Assembly: GCA_964016985.1 (NCBI GenBank)
Contig: OZ024821.1
Coordinates: forward strand, 18,459,293-18,523,292
Source: Anodontia alba
Taxonomy: Eukaryota; Mollusca; Bivalvia; Lucinida; Lucinidae
Reading direction: 5' to 3'
DNA: 64,000 nt
A program made the position numbers and the translations under genes. The notes under the pieces were generated by a model. That model ran no database searches. It saw only the letters and a list, made by a program, of their open reading frames with translations, and was not told the origin of the DNA. This document shows positions 45,111 through 57,495 of this stretch, piece after piece; the stretch's first letter is position 1, and each line of letters opens with the position of its first letter.

Positions 45111-46106
45111 TGTACATAGTATATTGACGAATACGCCACAAAGGTTGTTGAATTTTCAACACCAGCTTACTAAGAAATCTTTACAAGTCACAGCCTTTTC
45201 TAGGTACTTATTATTACCCCAGAAAACTAGCAAACGCAAAAACCTATGATATTACATATTTCAAATATAATATTATACGACGAACCCTCATAATAAGTTG
45301 AGCCAGGGCACAGCATTTCCTAATAGATTCCATGTGCGCCTAAAGAAGACTCATCGGTCTGTGCATCTGCACAGTCTGATCAGTCTTCGCAAGACAATAT
45401 GTGGGTAGCCAAGGATCCAAAGCGCCTTCAGGCGCAGCAAAATTCTAATCAGCCCAACAGGCTGAATTGAGTCTTCGCTAGGCGCAAACGCAATCTTGTA
45501 GGAAATGCCGTGCTCCGTCTCTATTTTTTATGAGGGTCCTGGATATAATATCCGCATAGGCTGTCCTAAACATTTGCTTGCATAAGGGAAATCCTGTGCC
45601 TTTTATTCCGTACTTTTTAGGCCTAAAGTTAGCTTTTTATGTAGTTATTTCGTAAAATGATTGGTGAAATAGCAATTAATACAGACCCAGATCAGACTAC
45701 AGTCTTATCTAAGTCTGCACTGCTTGCATATGCCATTTTATTGGCAAGTTTGGTGTTCGAAATTTTAGAACATTTACCATAATTTGAAAGTTCAATCTGA
45801 TAATTATCTTTACTTCCTACCGACATTCGAAATTCGATAAACGCATAAGCTAAGTTGTACCCTCAATATTAGTAAAAAAAATAAAGAAATAAATAAATAA
45901 AAAAAAAATAAAATAAAATAAAAAATAAATAAAAATAACTAAATAACTTCATTGAAGTATCAGACGGAATACTATGAAATGAAACGTGGTTAAAATAAAA
46001 TGTACAAAAAAAAAAACCGCAATAAACTTGATTGTTATTTTTCATTTTCATTTAATGGGGAAAATGTAAATCTCTTTTACTGCAATAGTTCTGCGGTCTT
46101 CATGGA

Positions 46107-46194
<88 letters not shown>

Positions 46195-46672
46195 ATTTTA
46201 TTTCTGCATGCATTTTCAGTCCTTAATTTATTACCAAAGACGTTTATTCATGAGGCAAGAATCCTGCAGTGAAGGTAGCATTACACTATATATTCACGAG
46301 GCGTCAGTCCGCGTCGTTTGGGAAGAAGACACCTAGAAGGATTTCTCTTTGTTACATATATTTAACTTCTCTTAATATAAGAAATGAACATTTTAATCGA
46401 AACTAAATTTTGTTTGTTTCAGATTTAGGCCTACATCTGCAAAGCCAACAATGTTATACTATATTTTTATTCGGCTACTCTTGTAAGGAATATACCTTAA
46501 ATTCAGTTTGATTTTTGATTTTGTGAAAGAAAGAAATAAGGAAGAGTTAAATTATATGCTACAGAGGAACGAATGAATTTGTATCTATAGTGCTTGAAAG
46601 AGAGTGCAAAATCATACTATCGAGGGCTATGGGGAGATATTTAGTGGAATGCACTCTGATAGATAAGCTTAC
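45111..46672. other. Intronic sequence with hairpin repeats and microsatellites
   Basis: Worn HP2 hairpins (GCACAGTCTGATCAG) near 45349 and 45437, and an HP1 remnant at 45678-45731. A-rich simple sequence at 45876-45945 and (TA)n then T run at 46112-46195. No gene. Confidence 0.5.
46112..46195. repeat. (TA)n microsatellite plus T run
   Basis: TA repeats to about 46180 followed by T. Confidence 0.95.
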
Positions 46673-46878
46673 GTCTTCCGGTACCAGCAGGATATACGGA
46701 ACAGTATGGTTTCCATGGTGATCAAACATATCTGCACTGTCTGACAATTTCTGGCACGTTAAGAATGTAATGCTACTGTTGTTTTCATCCATATGTAGTT
46801 GTATATCCGGTAGATGGCCATCTCTGTTGACGTGTACAATTTCTGGCAGGGCTCTATAAGTGTAAATCTTTTTAAACC
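46673..46878 (-). CDS. Exon: C-terminal part of the ApeC domain
   Basis: The acceptor TTGTAAATTCAG precedes GGTTTAAAAAG, so with the single G left by the exon at 52.3 kb the junction reads CPQ-GF-KK, the CPxGF motif of ApeC. The 206-nt exon continues with GHLPDIQL, FLTCQ and VPYILLVPED, matching the family order G-x-LPD, then CC or C, then PF-x-LL. One cysteine of the usual CC pair is replaced (TCQ). The donor GAAGAC/GTAAGC ends it in phase 0. The open frame extends past both splice sites, so the boundaries come from signals and motif continuity, not from stops. Confidence 0.75.
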
Positions 46879-47181
46879 CTGAATTTACAAATATATGCGT
46901 GAGCTGTGTGGCCTCATGGTTACTGCTCTGGACTTGCAATATAGTATAGAAGATTTCCAGCAGTAGTCTAATAGTCACAATCACTAATCAAAGCCTACCA
47001 ATAACACCAAAAGGAAGGAAAACCCATGGCTGAGAGTACACAAGCCACAGACCAAAGGAAAGCAAAGAAGCCAGTCAACACCCACTCTCCCTCACCCACT
47101 CCCCCGACCCCAAACAGCAACAACAGTCCTTGGCTAGCCAAAATGTGCCCAGTGAAGATTCTGATCAGACTGCATAAATGC

Positions 47182-47460
47182 CATTACGAAAACACGCCTA
47201 TTCAAATATATTGAAAATTTCACCACCAAAAACTGAAAGTTTTCAGATAAAAATTCTAATATTTTTTTCATATTTCTGCTCAAAACATAGATTCTGGGTA
47301 CTCGTTAGAACCGCCTCGGCGAGGAAGTTCTAACGAGAACCCACAATCTATGATTTTAGCAGAAATAAGAAAAATAATGTATACCCCTGTAAACCCCAGT
47401 TTTACTATATAAAAGTGGGGTTTAAGGGGGTCAAAATTTTATAGGCGTGTTTTTGTGATG
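47182..47460 (+). mobile_element. MITE-A copy 10
   Basis: Nearly complete; good reference copy with CCCCAGTTTTACTATATAAA and GTGGGGTTTAAGGGGGTCAA intact. Confidence 0.92.
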
Positions 47461-47544
47461 ACATACTGATCTGAATCTGAACGGTACGTTTGTTAACGTG
47501 GCGGCTCATATAAATTAAGATATCCAGAAAAAGGTCACACTCAT

Positions 47545-47770
47545 CATAACGAAAACATACTTATATAATTTTGACCTCATTAAACCCCACTTTTATACAG
47601 TAAAACTGGGGTTTACAGGGGTATACATTATGTTTCTCATTTCTGCTTTAAACTTAAATCGGCGGTTCTAACAAGTACCCACAATCTATGTTTTCAGCAG
47701 AAATATGAAAAATATCAAAATTTTTATCAGAAAATATTTAGTATATTTGATTAGGCTTCTTTTCGTAATG
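47545..47770 (-). mobile_element. MITE-A copy 11
   Basis: Only 84 bp from copy 10, opposite orientation; the inner left stem is mostly deleted (CTTAAATCGGCGGTTCTAAC). Confidence 0.85.
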
Positions 47771-47817
47771 GAATCACAGCCTTCGCGAGACATCGTAAGA
47801 GGAAGACATAAGGAACA

Positions 47818-48180
47818 ATCAATGATAAGACACAACTGCACCGTTGCAATAACCGACATACACATAAAAAATCACTCCAAAACAGAAAGCGCCTTGGAAA
47901 ATGAGCAGAACCTACTGGGAGTAGGGTAGGGATAAGATGAATTTTGTTAATGACAAAACATAACTGCACTGTTGCAATAACCGACATACGTACACACAAA
48001 AAATCACTCCAAAACAGAAAGCGCCTCGGACCATGAGCTGAACCTTCTTGGAGCAGTGTATAGATAAAATTAATTTTGCTAATGACAAGACAAAACTGAA
48101 CCGTTGCAACAACCAATATACACGTAAAGAACTCTAAAACAGGAAGCGCCTTCAAATATGAGCAAAAAAAAAATACTGGG
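47818..48180. repeat. Three tandem ~130-bp units
   Basis: AACTGCACCGTTGCAATAAC and AAATCACTCCAAAACAGAAAG recur near 47830, 47960 and 48090. The minus-strand frame across them (47751-48278) follows from the repetition. Confidence 0.8.
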
Positions 48181-48212
48181 AGCGGCGCGTTACGGGATAG
48201 GGATAAAAGCAG

Positions 48213-50212
48213 TGATATGGGGGTGTAGGTATTACGACCGCAGCCAAGGTCACACTCTGCCTCACACTGCCTCCCCACTCAGCCAGGTCGACAGATGTGG
48301 TGTCTCACCCCAAGGGTTTTGCACCTTTTTCTTTTATTTTAAAAAATATTCATAGCGGTCTGTCTAAGAGAAATAGACAAATACTTAATTGTGTGTTAGC
48401 AAGTATTATGAGGCACTTTAAGTATGTGTGTTTCACATATTTTCTACATGTAACTAACGTGGATAATGTAAGTAGGACTGTCATATTCTTACAGTCAGAT
48501 CCTTACACACCGTTTCGAATCTGTATAGAATTCGTTTCTTTCTTTATTTCAGAAAACAATATCTGAATGCAATAAATCTTTTGGGAACCAGTCCCTTCTT
48601 CAGTTGCATAAAGAGGAAATGACCTGTGTGTACCGTGATAAGGTTGTGTGGAATTCAGTACACATTTGGTGCGGTAGTATTTTATAGAGAGCGTCCGTTT
48701 TTTCTCCCGAAGGTGCAATGTATTTTGTGATAGCTTTTCAGTCTTGTGTACTGCTACAGTGCATATTCTGCGAATTACTGGGTTGGTACCAGGAACATTC
48801 CGCTTTATTATATAGAATACGCATAAGGAGCATAGCCAGGTTGGTACTTGATAATGTTTAATGCTCCCAGAAACAAAGCCGGGTTGGTACCGGATTATCA
48901 TAAGATTGCTTCTCATTTTGGTCAGATTTTAGGATTAAGAAATACGGGTTCATTGAAGAAACCGGTGTTGAGTCGTCAAAGGTTTACCTCTGACTGACCG
49001 AATGCGTTGCTATCATCTTAATAAACGTCTGCCCAAATATGTATCGAATTAACACAATTAACGGTTCTTTTCAATTATTCATTTTCTACTTTTGATTTAT
49101 AACCGCTCAATATATTATTGAGACTTGATACAACAACGATGTAGACGCCTTTGGAGACCGTCTAGGATTAATTAGCATAGCGGCGCAGCTACCGTTTGAA
49201 GACAGTTTTGAGGGTTTTAATAAGTGTTTAATTAGACCTCGATCAGACAGCACGGAACTTAGACCGTGATCAGGCTGCGCGAGTGCACAGTACAAATCGT
49301 ATGCCAGTATATAATCCAGTTTCTAGTTGGACCGCGCGACATATAACACTTGCCTTAAAAGGCGTTCAAGTTCTGAATAAAGTGCGCGGACGCACAGTAA
49401 TAGTCTACGGTGCATTATGTTAGCTATCTCGAGAATGCGTGTTACAAACACTATCTGTCAGCAAGTGATTCATCTATTGGATAGACTGTGCTGATGAACG
49501 TAACATCAACATCCATTATGTCTCTCTATTTTCTTTTTTTTTTTGACAGAGTGTGTATTGTTTTCGGACTCATTCAAATTCGTGTCTTCAAAAGGTATCA
49601 AATTTCAATAGCCCTAGCTGAGCGTTCTGATCTCGGTCTGCACTATTTGGCATTGTCCCTTTTATGGGAAGCGAGGCAGAAATTGGTTAACCAATTAATG
49701 GTTAATTACTTTACTTCACTCTTTAATTGCATGACGGTGAGTCGACTCTTCGCTTTCCTCAATTCGATTAAGAAGATTTGTTTCTGACCCATTACTGGCC
49801 ATGGTCGGGCTCATCATGGTCTAATTTGTGGCTTTCTTTTGCTCTGACGTTAGATTGTCATTATGCGCTCAACAAAGTGCTTCATTGTAGATTTGTAAAT
49901 ATTTTATTTTACTGTAATGTTCCATTGATAAAGTAGAAGACCCTACGCGTACGGAACACATATTTGTTATTTTGAAAATATGTGAAAGCACATACTGAAA
50001 GCGCCTAATAATGCTCGCTAACACACAATTAAATATTTGTCTATTTCTCTTAGACAGACCGCTATGAATTTCTTTTAAAAGTTAAGAAAAAAGCGCAAAA
50101 CCCTTGGGGTGAGACACCACATCTGTCGACCTGACTGGGCGGGGAAGCAGTGTGAGGCAGAGTGAGACCTTGGCAGCAGTGGGAATACCTACACCCCCCC
50201 CCCCCCCATATC
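48213..50212. mobile_element. 2-kb block with ~235-bp inverted arms, Penelope-related
   Basis: The arm 48213-48444 (GATATGGGGGTGTAGGTATT...TTTCACATATTTTC) returns inverted at 49974-50212. Just inside the right arm, 49705-49973 matches the Penelope-like 3' tail (TTTAATTGCATGACGGTGAG, GACCCTACGCG). Inside the left arm a minus-strand segment reads ACTGAAGAAGGGACTGG, resembling Penelope-like leaders. I read it as two Penelope-like ends in opposite orientation; the exact structure is uncertain. Confidence 0.55.
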
Positions 50213-50489
50213 ATTTAGTTTTAGGCACCCAGTCTAAGCCCCAGGTAGGGACCCCCTAACCAACATTGTTGGGGTTGAGGACTCTCACTCTGCTGATTCA
50301 AACAACCATGTGAGAGACGACGTTGCGTCTGAATTCTATTCATTACTGCAGAAAATACTTAACTTGAAGCAAGCAGTAGCAACTCCGTACTTTAAGTATC
50401 TCACGAAGACAATTACCAAGAAAAACTGCCCTCTGGAACACGGAGAAAAGTGGCTGACATATGTTATTCAAAAAACAAATAAAATAAAT

Positions 50490-51780
50490 AGCTGTGGTCG
50501 ATGCTCAGGTATTTTCTCTTAATACATTGCATCTCGATCAATGTTTGCTAAAAATATGTTCTTTAGTCGATGCTCTGGTGTTTTCTCTTTACATATTGCG
50601 TCTTGATTATTGTTTTTTGTTTTACACATGTTCTGCAGCCGATACTCAGGTGCTTTCTCCTTATCTGTTGCGGTCTTGATCAGTGTTTGCTAAACACATG
50701 TTCTGTAGTCTATGCTATGGTGTTTTCTTTTTAAACATTACGTCTTGGTTAATGTTTGCTGAACACATTTTCTGTACCCGATGCTCAGGTGTTTTATCTT
50801 TATACTTTGCGTCTTGATTAATGTTTGCTGAATACATGTTCTGCAGTCGATGCTCTGTTGTTTCACTTTATACATTTCGTCTTGATTAATGTTTGCTGAA
50901 CACATGTTCTGTAGCCGATGCTAAGGTGTTTTTTCTTTATATTTTGCGTCTTGGTCAATGTTTGCTGAACACATGTTCTGCAGTCGATGTTCAGGTATTT
51001 TCTCTTTATAATTTGCGTCATGATTAATGTTTGCTGAACACTTGTTCTGTAGCCGATGCTCAGGTGCTTTCTCTTTGTGTATTGCGTCTTGATCAATGTT
51101 TGCTGAACACATGTTCTATTGCCGATGCTCAGGGGTTTTCTCTTTGTGTATTGCGTCCTGATCAATGTTTGCTGAACACATGTTCTGTAACCGATTCTCA
51201 GGTATATTCTCTTTATATTTTACGTCCTGCTCAATGTTTTCTAAGGTATTTTTTCTTTATACTTTGCGTCGTGGTCAATATTTGTTGAACACATGTTCTG
51301 CAGCCGATGTTCAGGTATTTTCTCTTTATAATTGCGTCTTGATAAATGTTTTCGAACACATGTTCTGTAGCCGATGCTCAGGTGCTTTCTCTTTGTGTAT
51401 TGCGTCCTGATCAATGTTTGCTGAACACATGTTCTGTAGCCGATTCTCAGGTATATTTTCTTTATATTTTACGTCCTGCTCAATGTTTGCTGAACACATG
51501 TTCTGTAGCTGATGCTCATGTGTTTTGTCTTTATACTTTGTGTCTTGATCAATGTTTGCTAAACACATGTTCTGTAGCCGATGCTCTGGTGTTTTCTCTC
51601 TATATATTGCGTTTTGTTTAATGTTTGCTGAACACGTTCTGTAGTTGATGCTCAGGTGTTTTCTCTTTATACATTGCGTCTTGATCAATATTTGCTGCGC
51701 ATGTTCTGTAGCCAATGCTCAGGTGTTTCTATGCGTTTCATCCTGATCAACGTTTGCTATGCGCATATTTATTCTCTTTA
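50490..51780. repeat. 69-bp minisatellite, about 18 copies
   Basis: Unit: GTTCTGTAGCCGATGCTCAG, GTGTTTTCTCTTTATACATT, GCGTCTTGATCAATGTTTGC, TGAACACAT. Because 69 is 3 x 23, long stretches stay open on both strands: CSVADAQVLSLCVLR-type repeats on plus, NMCSANIDQDAIHKEK-type repeats on minus. I treat it as non-coding satellite. Confidence 0.9.
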
Positions 51781-52267
51781 TGATAATAAGTTCATTCATA
51801 ATCCTGTAGTTTAAAACAGACAATGTAATAATTCTTAAAGTGCTATTCACAACTGCAGCTGATGACATTTTATTTTATCTTATTTTGTTTTATTTTATTT
51901 TTTATTTATATATATATTTATTTAATTATTTAACATTGTTGTATTTTCAAGAATGAATACTTTAATTTTCATGCAAATCGTCTGCTAGCGCTTAAAGTAC
52001 TTACGCAACTACACATTTTTTGTACTTTCAGATAAAATAATGATACTTAATGTAGAATATTATCTTCTACAATTTTGCTTAGCACTTTAAGGTTTACACC
52101 TTATTAGTTTACTCCAGAAATCTCTCTCTAGCTGAAGGATTTTTAGTAGAGATTCTCATGAATCAAATTCCTAGCTAGTGAAGTATTCTGCTATGGTTGA
52201 TATGCAATAATTCAAAATTCTCAATGTTTTACACAAAATATTTTATCAAGCTGAAAATAAATCTTAC
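51781..52267. other. Intronic sequence below the ApeC exon
   Basis: TTTTA-rich simple sequence at 51868-51930. Nothing else recognised. Confidence 0.45.
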
Positions 52268-52585
52268 CTTGAGGACATGTTCCATTTCTGCCATATATAC
52301 CATACTGGCCACGTGGCCATGTTGTCTGATAGACGTCACTTCCGTTAGACATTAAGGTGCAAAAATTTAGCTGTATGCTATGTCTGCCATAAGGCCCATA
52401 GAGTTCAATATCGGTCAGACTTGTATTATCCACTCCTATGCGTCCTTTTGTGCTTTCAAACAATGCAATACTAGGTTTGATACTTATATTCATGTATCCA
52501 TAGTGCCAGGTATTGAGTGAAGGATCCGGACAGCCATAGACGGACATGGGAAGAGCATAGTCACCGCTTGGCCATTTAATACCAC
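52268..52585 (-). CDS. Exon: N-terminal two thirds of an ApeC (apextrin C-terminal) domain
   Basis: This 318-nt minus-strand exon (acceptor GTTTTAG, donor CAAG/GTAAGA, phase 1 to 1) begins with KWPSGDYALPMSVYGCP and later has NFC and WPRGQYGIYGRNGTCPQ. Two WPxGxY blocks, a GCP after the first, an FC in the middle and CPxG after the second are the signature of the ApeC domain. ApeC proteins are secreted or surface proteins of invertebrates; amphioxus members bind bacterial peptidoglycan. The last codon is split: the G of CPQG is completed by the next exon to give CPQGF, the family motif. Several N-x-S/T sites fit an extracellular product. Confidence 0.78.
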
Positions 52586-53327
52586 CTAAAACAATGTCAA
52601 ACAAATGTGAGAAAAATTAAATTTGGTCCTGTACCCGCAGCGAATGTCAACCTGCGCATGCATGCATGTAGACGCAGTCTCAACAGTTTCTGGATAGCTA
52701 AGTAAATAAACGAACTATGGAACTAATACAAACAGATCCACATCAAGTCCCAAGCACTAAAAGGAAAGACAAACACATACTAGTAACCAGCAAGTGAACA
52801 GACGGCAAGTAGAGACGGCAACTCCTTCCCAAAAAGCTGGCAACTCTGTTACTCAAACTTAACTGAATATATCTTAAACGTTAAAAGAAAACATTAGATA
52901 GTGTAACAATACATAACAAATAACAAAAAGTACCACAATAAAAGTACCACTTTAAAACGGTCAGTAATTAATTATTAGGGGAAGGTGGTGGGGTGGTGAC
53001 TTCAGCTAGCTTTACGGGATCCCAACTCTCCCCCGCAGCTTTCATAATGGTAAACATATAGTTATTGGGTCCGTTTGGAGGTCTTCGTACTCATCCATGA
53101 ATCATTAAGGGCAACAAATAAGTCACAGATACAGCCTAAATTGAAGCAAAGATGAGGGCTCAAAAGCAACAACGTGTTGAGACACTTGGAGATTCCTGGG
53201 TTGTGAAACAACACAGTCGGAGTACTGGAGCAAATAGAAACCACCAGCTAAACCCTGGTGAGCCGAGAAACAGACATAAAAACGATTTCTTCAAGCGGAC
53301 AGCAAAATATTGTAGTCAGATTGTACC
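52586..53327. other. Intronic sequence above the ApeC exon
   Basis: The segment at about 52960-53060 (TTCAGCTAGCTTTACGGGAT) also occurs near 22175-22200, so it is a dispersed repeat. No exon seen. Confidence 0.4.
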
Positions 53328-53607
53328 CATCACTAAAACATGCCTATATAATGCTGGCCCCCTTAAACCCCACTTTTATATAGTAAAACTGGGGTTTACA
53401 GGGGTATAGATTATTTTTCTTATTTCTGCTCAAAAACATAGAATGTAGGTACTCGTAAGAACCGCCTCGTCGAGGCGGTTTTCTAACGGGTACCCACAAT
53501 CTATGTTTTGAGCAGAAATATGAAAACTATCAGAATCTTTTATCTGAAGATTTTCATTTTTTGGTGGTGAAAATTTCAATATATTTGAATAGGCGTGTTT
53601 TCGTAAT
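53328..53607 (-). mobile_element. MITE-A copy 12
   Basis: CATCACTAAAACATGCC to GGCGTGTTTTCGTAAT; core stem AACCGCCTCGTCGAGGCGGTT. Confidence 0.9.
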
Positions 53608-54654
53608 TTGGTGTCAAGCTGAAACTCAGATACTCATCCATCAATTTTAGACACATTCAGAGGTAATATTATGGACGATTAAAATAAGGTGTGCAAATAT
53701 TAAGGGTAAATGGGGTTATCTAGAATTTATAAAATTATCAAAAATTTCCAATAAAAATAAAATTTTGAATCAAAAGTGGAGTGCCTTTAAAGGGGCGGGG
53801 GCTGAAGAAACCTCTCCGAACCTCTAGACTCGCTCCTAGTCTCCCAGTAGTTCATCAAAGTGCATTTATTTTAGTTCATTTTCTTTGGCATTATCGATAT
53901 CACTGATATCTGAAAAAACTAGAGTACCTCATAAGCCGGCGCTAGATGGCGTATACAATCCTGTAAACTACACTGCTAGTATTAAGATATAATTATTGCA
54001 TAAAAAGGAGTGTCACACGTTATAAACACCCATGCATTAACCGGCGAAAAGCCGTATATTAACAAGGTGATTCGCGCGCTGTTAATGCACGGCTATACAA
54101 CTTTTAATATGCTCGTACCGGGGCCACAGAATTGCTGCCGTCACGAGATGTGTACTTCCCCGCCCTAGAACGAGCATAGTCCGTGGAAATAGAGTTCGCG
54201 CGACATCGGTGAAAAGGCGAAACAAAATAGTGCAAGAAATACTGCGAAAAGTAGCACATGTGTACAGTTTTTCGGCCTCGGTTTTCAACACCTCCCACGG
54301 GACCTGGCGAATGTTAATGCATGAAAAACCATGTTTGATCCCTATAATGAAGTTACCAAGGTAATTTTGCACTCAGAAAGTACAGTCTTGCAAAGGTACC
54401 GAAATAAGAATGATAATGTGACAGTTGTGAAAATCTGATAAGTAACATAGGAAGTACCAACACGAACGCTTATTGGTCAACTCCAGTTAATAGCCGAATG
54501 GAGTATGTACCTCTACTTTGATGTCACGCCCTCGAGTGAAAAAGCGCAACCTTGCGCACATAAAGGGCATGAACTCAGCCTGTGTTATAATAAAACATAC
54601 CAGACCTTTCTTTTACCGTATATAACAAAATAAAAATCTTTAAGTTTACCTTTG
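53608..54654. other. Intronic sequence with an unclassified repeat
   Basis: GCATTAACCGGCGAAAAGCC (54034) and a GC-richer block to about 54310 stand out from the AT-rich surroundings. Minus-strand frames at 54082-54372 have no recognisable domain. Confidence 0.35.
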
Positions 54655-54912
54655 GAAACAAAAGAACGAGAATCGGGGACTCAGTTAAAAAAACAACAAC
54701 AAAAAACCTTCATATTCAAATATAAATTTTGCGAGACTGCATATGCACCCTAGCACCGGCTTAACGGTTTTAAATTTTCAAAGTAACCAGAACGTGCTCA
54801 GTGAACCCAAAGGAAAAAGAAATATTATCTGCACTATGAGAAGTATGAGGAGACTTTCTACGGCAGCCACACAGCACTAAACAGCAGCTGCAGTGAAGTA
54901 AAATAAAAATCT
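54655..54912 (+). repeat. Dispersed repeat N
   Basis: GAATCGGGGACTCAGTT, ACCCTAGCACCGGCTTAAC, TATGAGGAGACTTTCTACGG and GCAGTGAAGTAAAATAAAA in family order. Confidence 0.7.
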
Positions 54913-56876
54913 AAACCTAAAATAAACACAAAAAATGCCTTGGAAATGCCTGGTGCCCCTCCCCCAGCCGTATTTGAATAAAATATTAGGATATTAGACA
55001 TGTGAACCGCAACATCAGAAAATGTACAATCGGACACTGATGTGCAACCAGTGAAAATTCAGATCAGCCTGCGCATTCGAGCAGTCTGATCAGAATCTTC
55101 ACTGGGTGCATTTTGGATACATAAGGATACAAAGTTTCTATATGCGGAGAGCAAAGTCTCTGAGTAGACAGCGCTGCTAATTTGTGTCTACGTTTGGCGC
55201 ACGTGTTTAAATTAGATGAATCATAATTTATTGCAAATTAAACAAAATTATAACAACATTATATAGCTATCTCCCCGCAGCATGCAATATGTTCATTTTA
55301 AGGTAAAATGGTGAAACAAATATCTTACCCAGCAAAATAGAAGAAAAACATATTTAGATAACAAAAAGTGGTCCTAAGCAATGCAAACGTTTCGATATGC
55401 TAAATTTACCATTTAGCCAAAAAACACAAAGCGAAATGTTATTTTTATCGTCCATGTAATTACCACGAGTGGAGAATTAGTCAAACCGTTTGATGTATTT
55501 GATGAATTTAAAAACTTCAAGTAAGATTACTGTATTTAGTTTCAAAGTCGTAAATGAACAGCAGTTCGATAAGAGATCAAACATTGCATTAGAAATGTTT
55601 TGAATTGATTAATTATTTGCCGTAATCTTCGTCTTTGGGTGTTGTAAAGAGTGCACTCGAGGAAAAAAGCCTTCGGCGCTTTCGAATATAACACAACTGC
55701 AATTTGAATAAGGAAAAGATCTGCACTTAAACCGCTACACCTTTGCATTATTCTGGTTAAAATAATGTTGTATTTCCTTTCACCTACTGATAAATATTCA
55801 CCTACTTTGAGCGGCCAATGTCGGAGAGACGATTTAATTGTAATAATGTGGGGGATATTACGAGTTTTTGTGTTGAAATCATTCCATTATTTCAGGCTGG
55901 ATGGAAAAAACAACAAATTTTTATACGAACGTTACCTATAAAAATGTAAATTATATTTAATATTGTTTCTAAGATTATAATTCCTTACATCATTTACTAA
56001 GCTCGGCAGCAGGTCTTTAAAAAAAAACTGGGAGTTTCATTATCAACTCTTTTGTACGTAAGAATTAACTTTTGTTCTCCTTCTTTCAGCTGGCGTTTTT
56101 AATCAGGTTTCCAAAGTGATCTAAGTGATGAAAATATTGGTAGTCCGCTAACTATACGGGCCGCATTCAGCTGCACTTGCTCTAACCTGTTTGGTATCTG
56201 ACAGATGGCAACCATCTCATATTTCAGAAGGGTATTCTAATAACGGGCGTATATATACTCAAAAGCAAAAGAAAGCATGCGCCCCTTACTTGTTGATTTT
56301 CTGAAAATCCAAGGATGGAATAACGGCAGTATATATAGAAATGAAAGTAAGAATTTTATGCTTAAATACAATTGGCTTCACAGTGGATACCTGAATCTAA
56401 GTGGTCTGGTCCGCATCGCGCCTAAAGGAATATTCAATCAGCCTGCGTATCCGCGCTCTCTGATCAGCGACTTTTTGCATCCATGGCTATCCAAAAAGCG
56501 CCCAATGTAGATTCTGATCAGATTGTTCGACTGCACAGGCTGATCAGACTCTTCGCTGGGCGCACAGCGAATGTACGTTTAGTGACGTCGCAACGTAAAT
56601 GCAGGCAGGTTCCTACTTTATCGACACAAAGCAACAACGTTGTTTGTGATTTTGTCTGTTTAGGTAAAAACAAACTTCTTCTGGAAAACTTGGACACCTT
56701 TGTTCAGGTGGTCAAACGAAAATAAGATTCGTTTATCTACCATTTGAAAAATTAAAATCATTTAAACAGTTGGTTTCAACATGATCTCTCTTGCTCCAGA
56801 GGTCGCTAAATTCCTGTAAATCGCCAGCAGTCTCTACAAGACATGTGCTGAAGTCGAGAATCTGTATATTTTATCC
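54913..56876. other. Intronic sequence with HP2 hairpins
   Basis: HP2 hairpins (CAGATCAGCCTGCGCATTCG / AGCAGTCTGATCAGAATCTT) at about 55058-55115, 56432-56480 and 56505-56562. No exon found. Confidence 0.45.
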
Positions 56877-57244
56877 TACAGTCGAACTTCCATGGCTCGA
56901 ACATATTTGGGACCACGGATTTTTTGTTTCTAGATATGGGTATTTCGAGTCAATGAGGGTTATTCATAGCGCCAAATCAGGAGATATGGAGATAATTTAA
57001 GGACGTTATTTTTTCATCTTTTATAAGACAATGATGTGTTTACTCGTTAGAATCTCCTCGAAGAGGCGATTTGTATGAGTAGCACAATATACATTTTCAT
57101 GATAAAAAAGACAGTTTCCCTAAAATATCCTTAAATATTTGTTGTATTGAGCTTTCAGAAGAATTTCCTGCGGACTCTAAAACGAGTTCGTGTCAGCCAC
57201 GGTAAAAGAGCCAGCGATATCCGAGTCATTGAGGTTTTACTGTA
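56877..57244. mobile_element. Pogo/Tigger-like MITE, copy 2 (both ends)
   Basis: TA-CAGTCGAACTTCCATGGC at the left, CATTGAGGTTTTACTG-TA at the right; central CTCGTTAGAATCTCCTCGAA hairpin. This copy defines the ends. Confidence 0.8.
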
Positions 57245-57495
57245 CTTAAAATAATTAAGGTACAAGTATGTGAATGTAAATAAATAAAAACAAAACGGAA
57301 TCTGAAATAAAAATTGTAAAACGATGAAATATCTGCATCAGTCTACAGTTTCTCAGTATTTTATTACGAGGGGATAGGAGCTCACAGAAAAGCCACGTGA
57401 AGTTTTAAATTTAGTTGTCATATAATACGTGTAAATGTCCCGTGCAGTCTGATCAAGGTCAAGAACAATGTATTTAGAAACTATCTAAATGCAAA

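Noticed and set aside
46559..46984. Taking the whole 141-codon frame as one exon or a separate gene
   Set aside because: The ApeC motif continues perfectly only if the exon starts at the TTCAG before 46878 and ends at the GTAAGC after 46673.
47751..48278. A 175-codon minus-strand frame
   Set aside because: It covers three ~130-bp tandem units plus an inverted arm; repetition explains the length.
49480..49520. CTGATGAA motif that could belong to a hammerhead ribozyme, as in some Penelope-like elements
   Set aside because: No matching GAAA strand with flanking stems could be found nearby.
54082..54372. Cysteine-containing frame on the minus strand between the microexon and the ApeC exon
   Set aside because: The surrounding GC-richer block looks like a repeat, and no acceptor/donor pair gives the phase 1-1 needed there.
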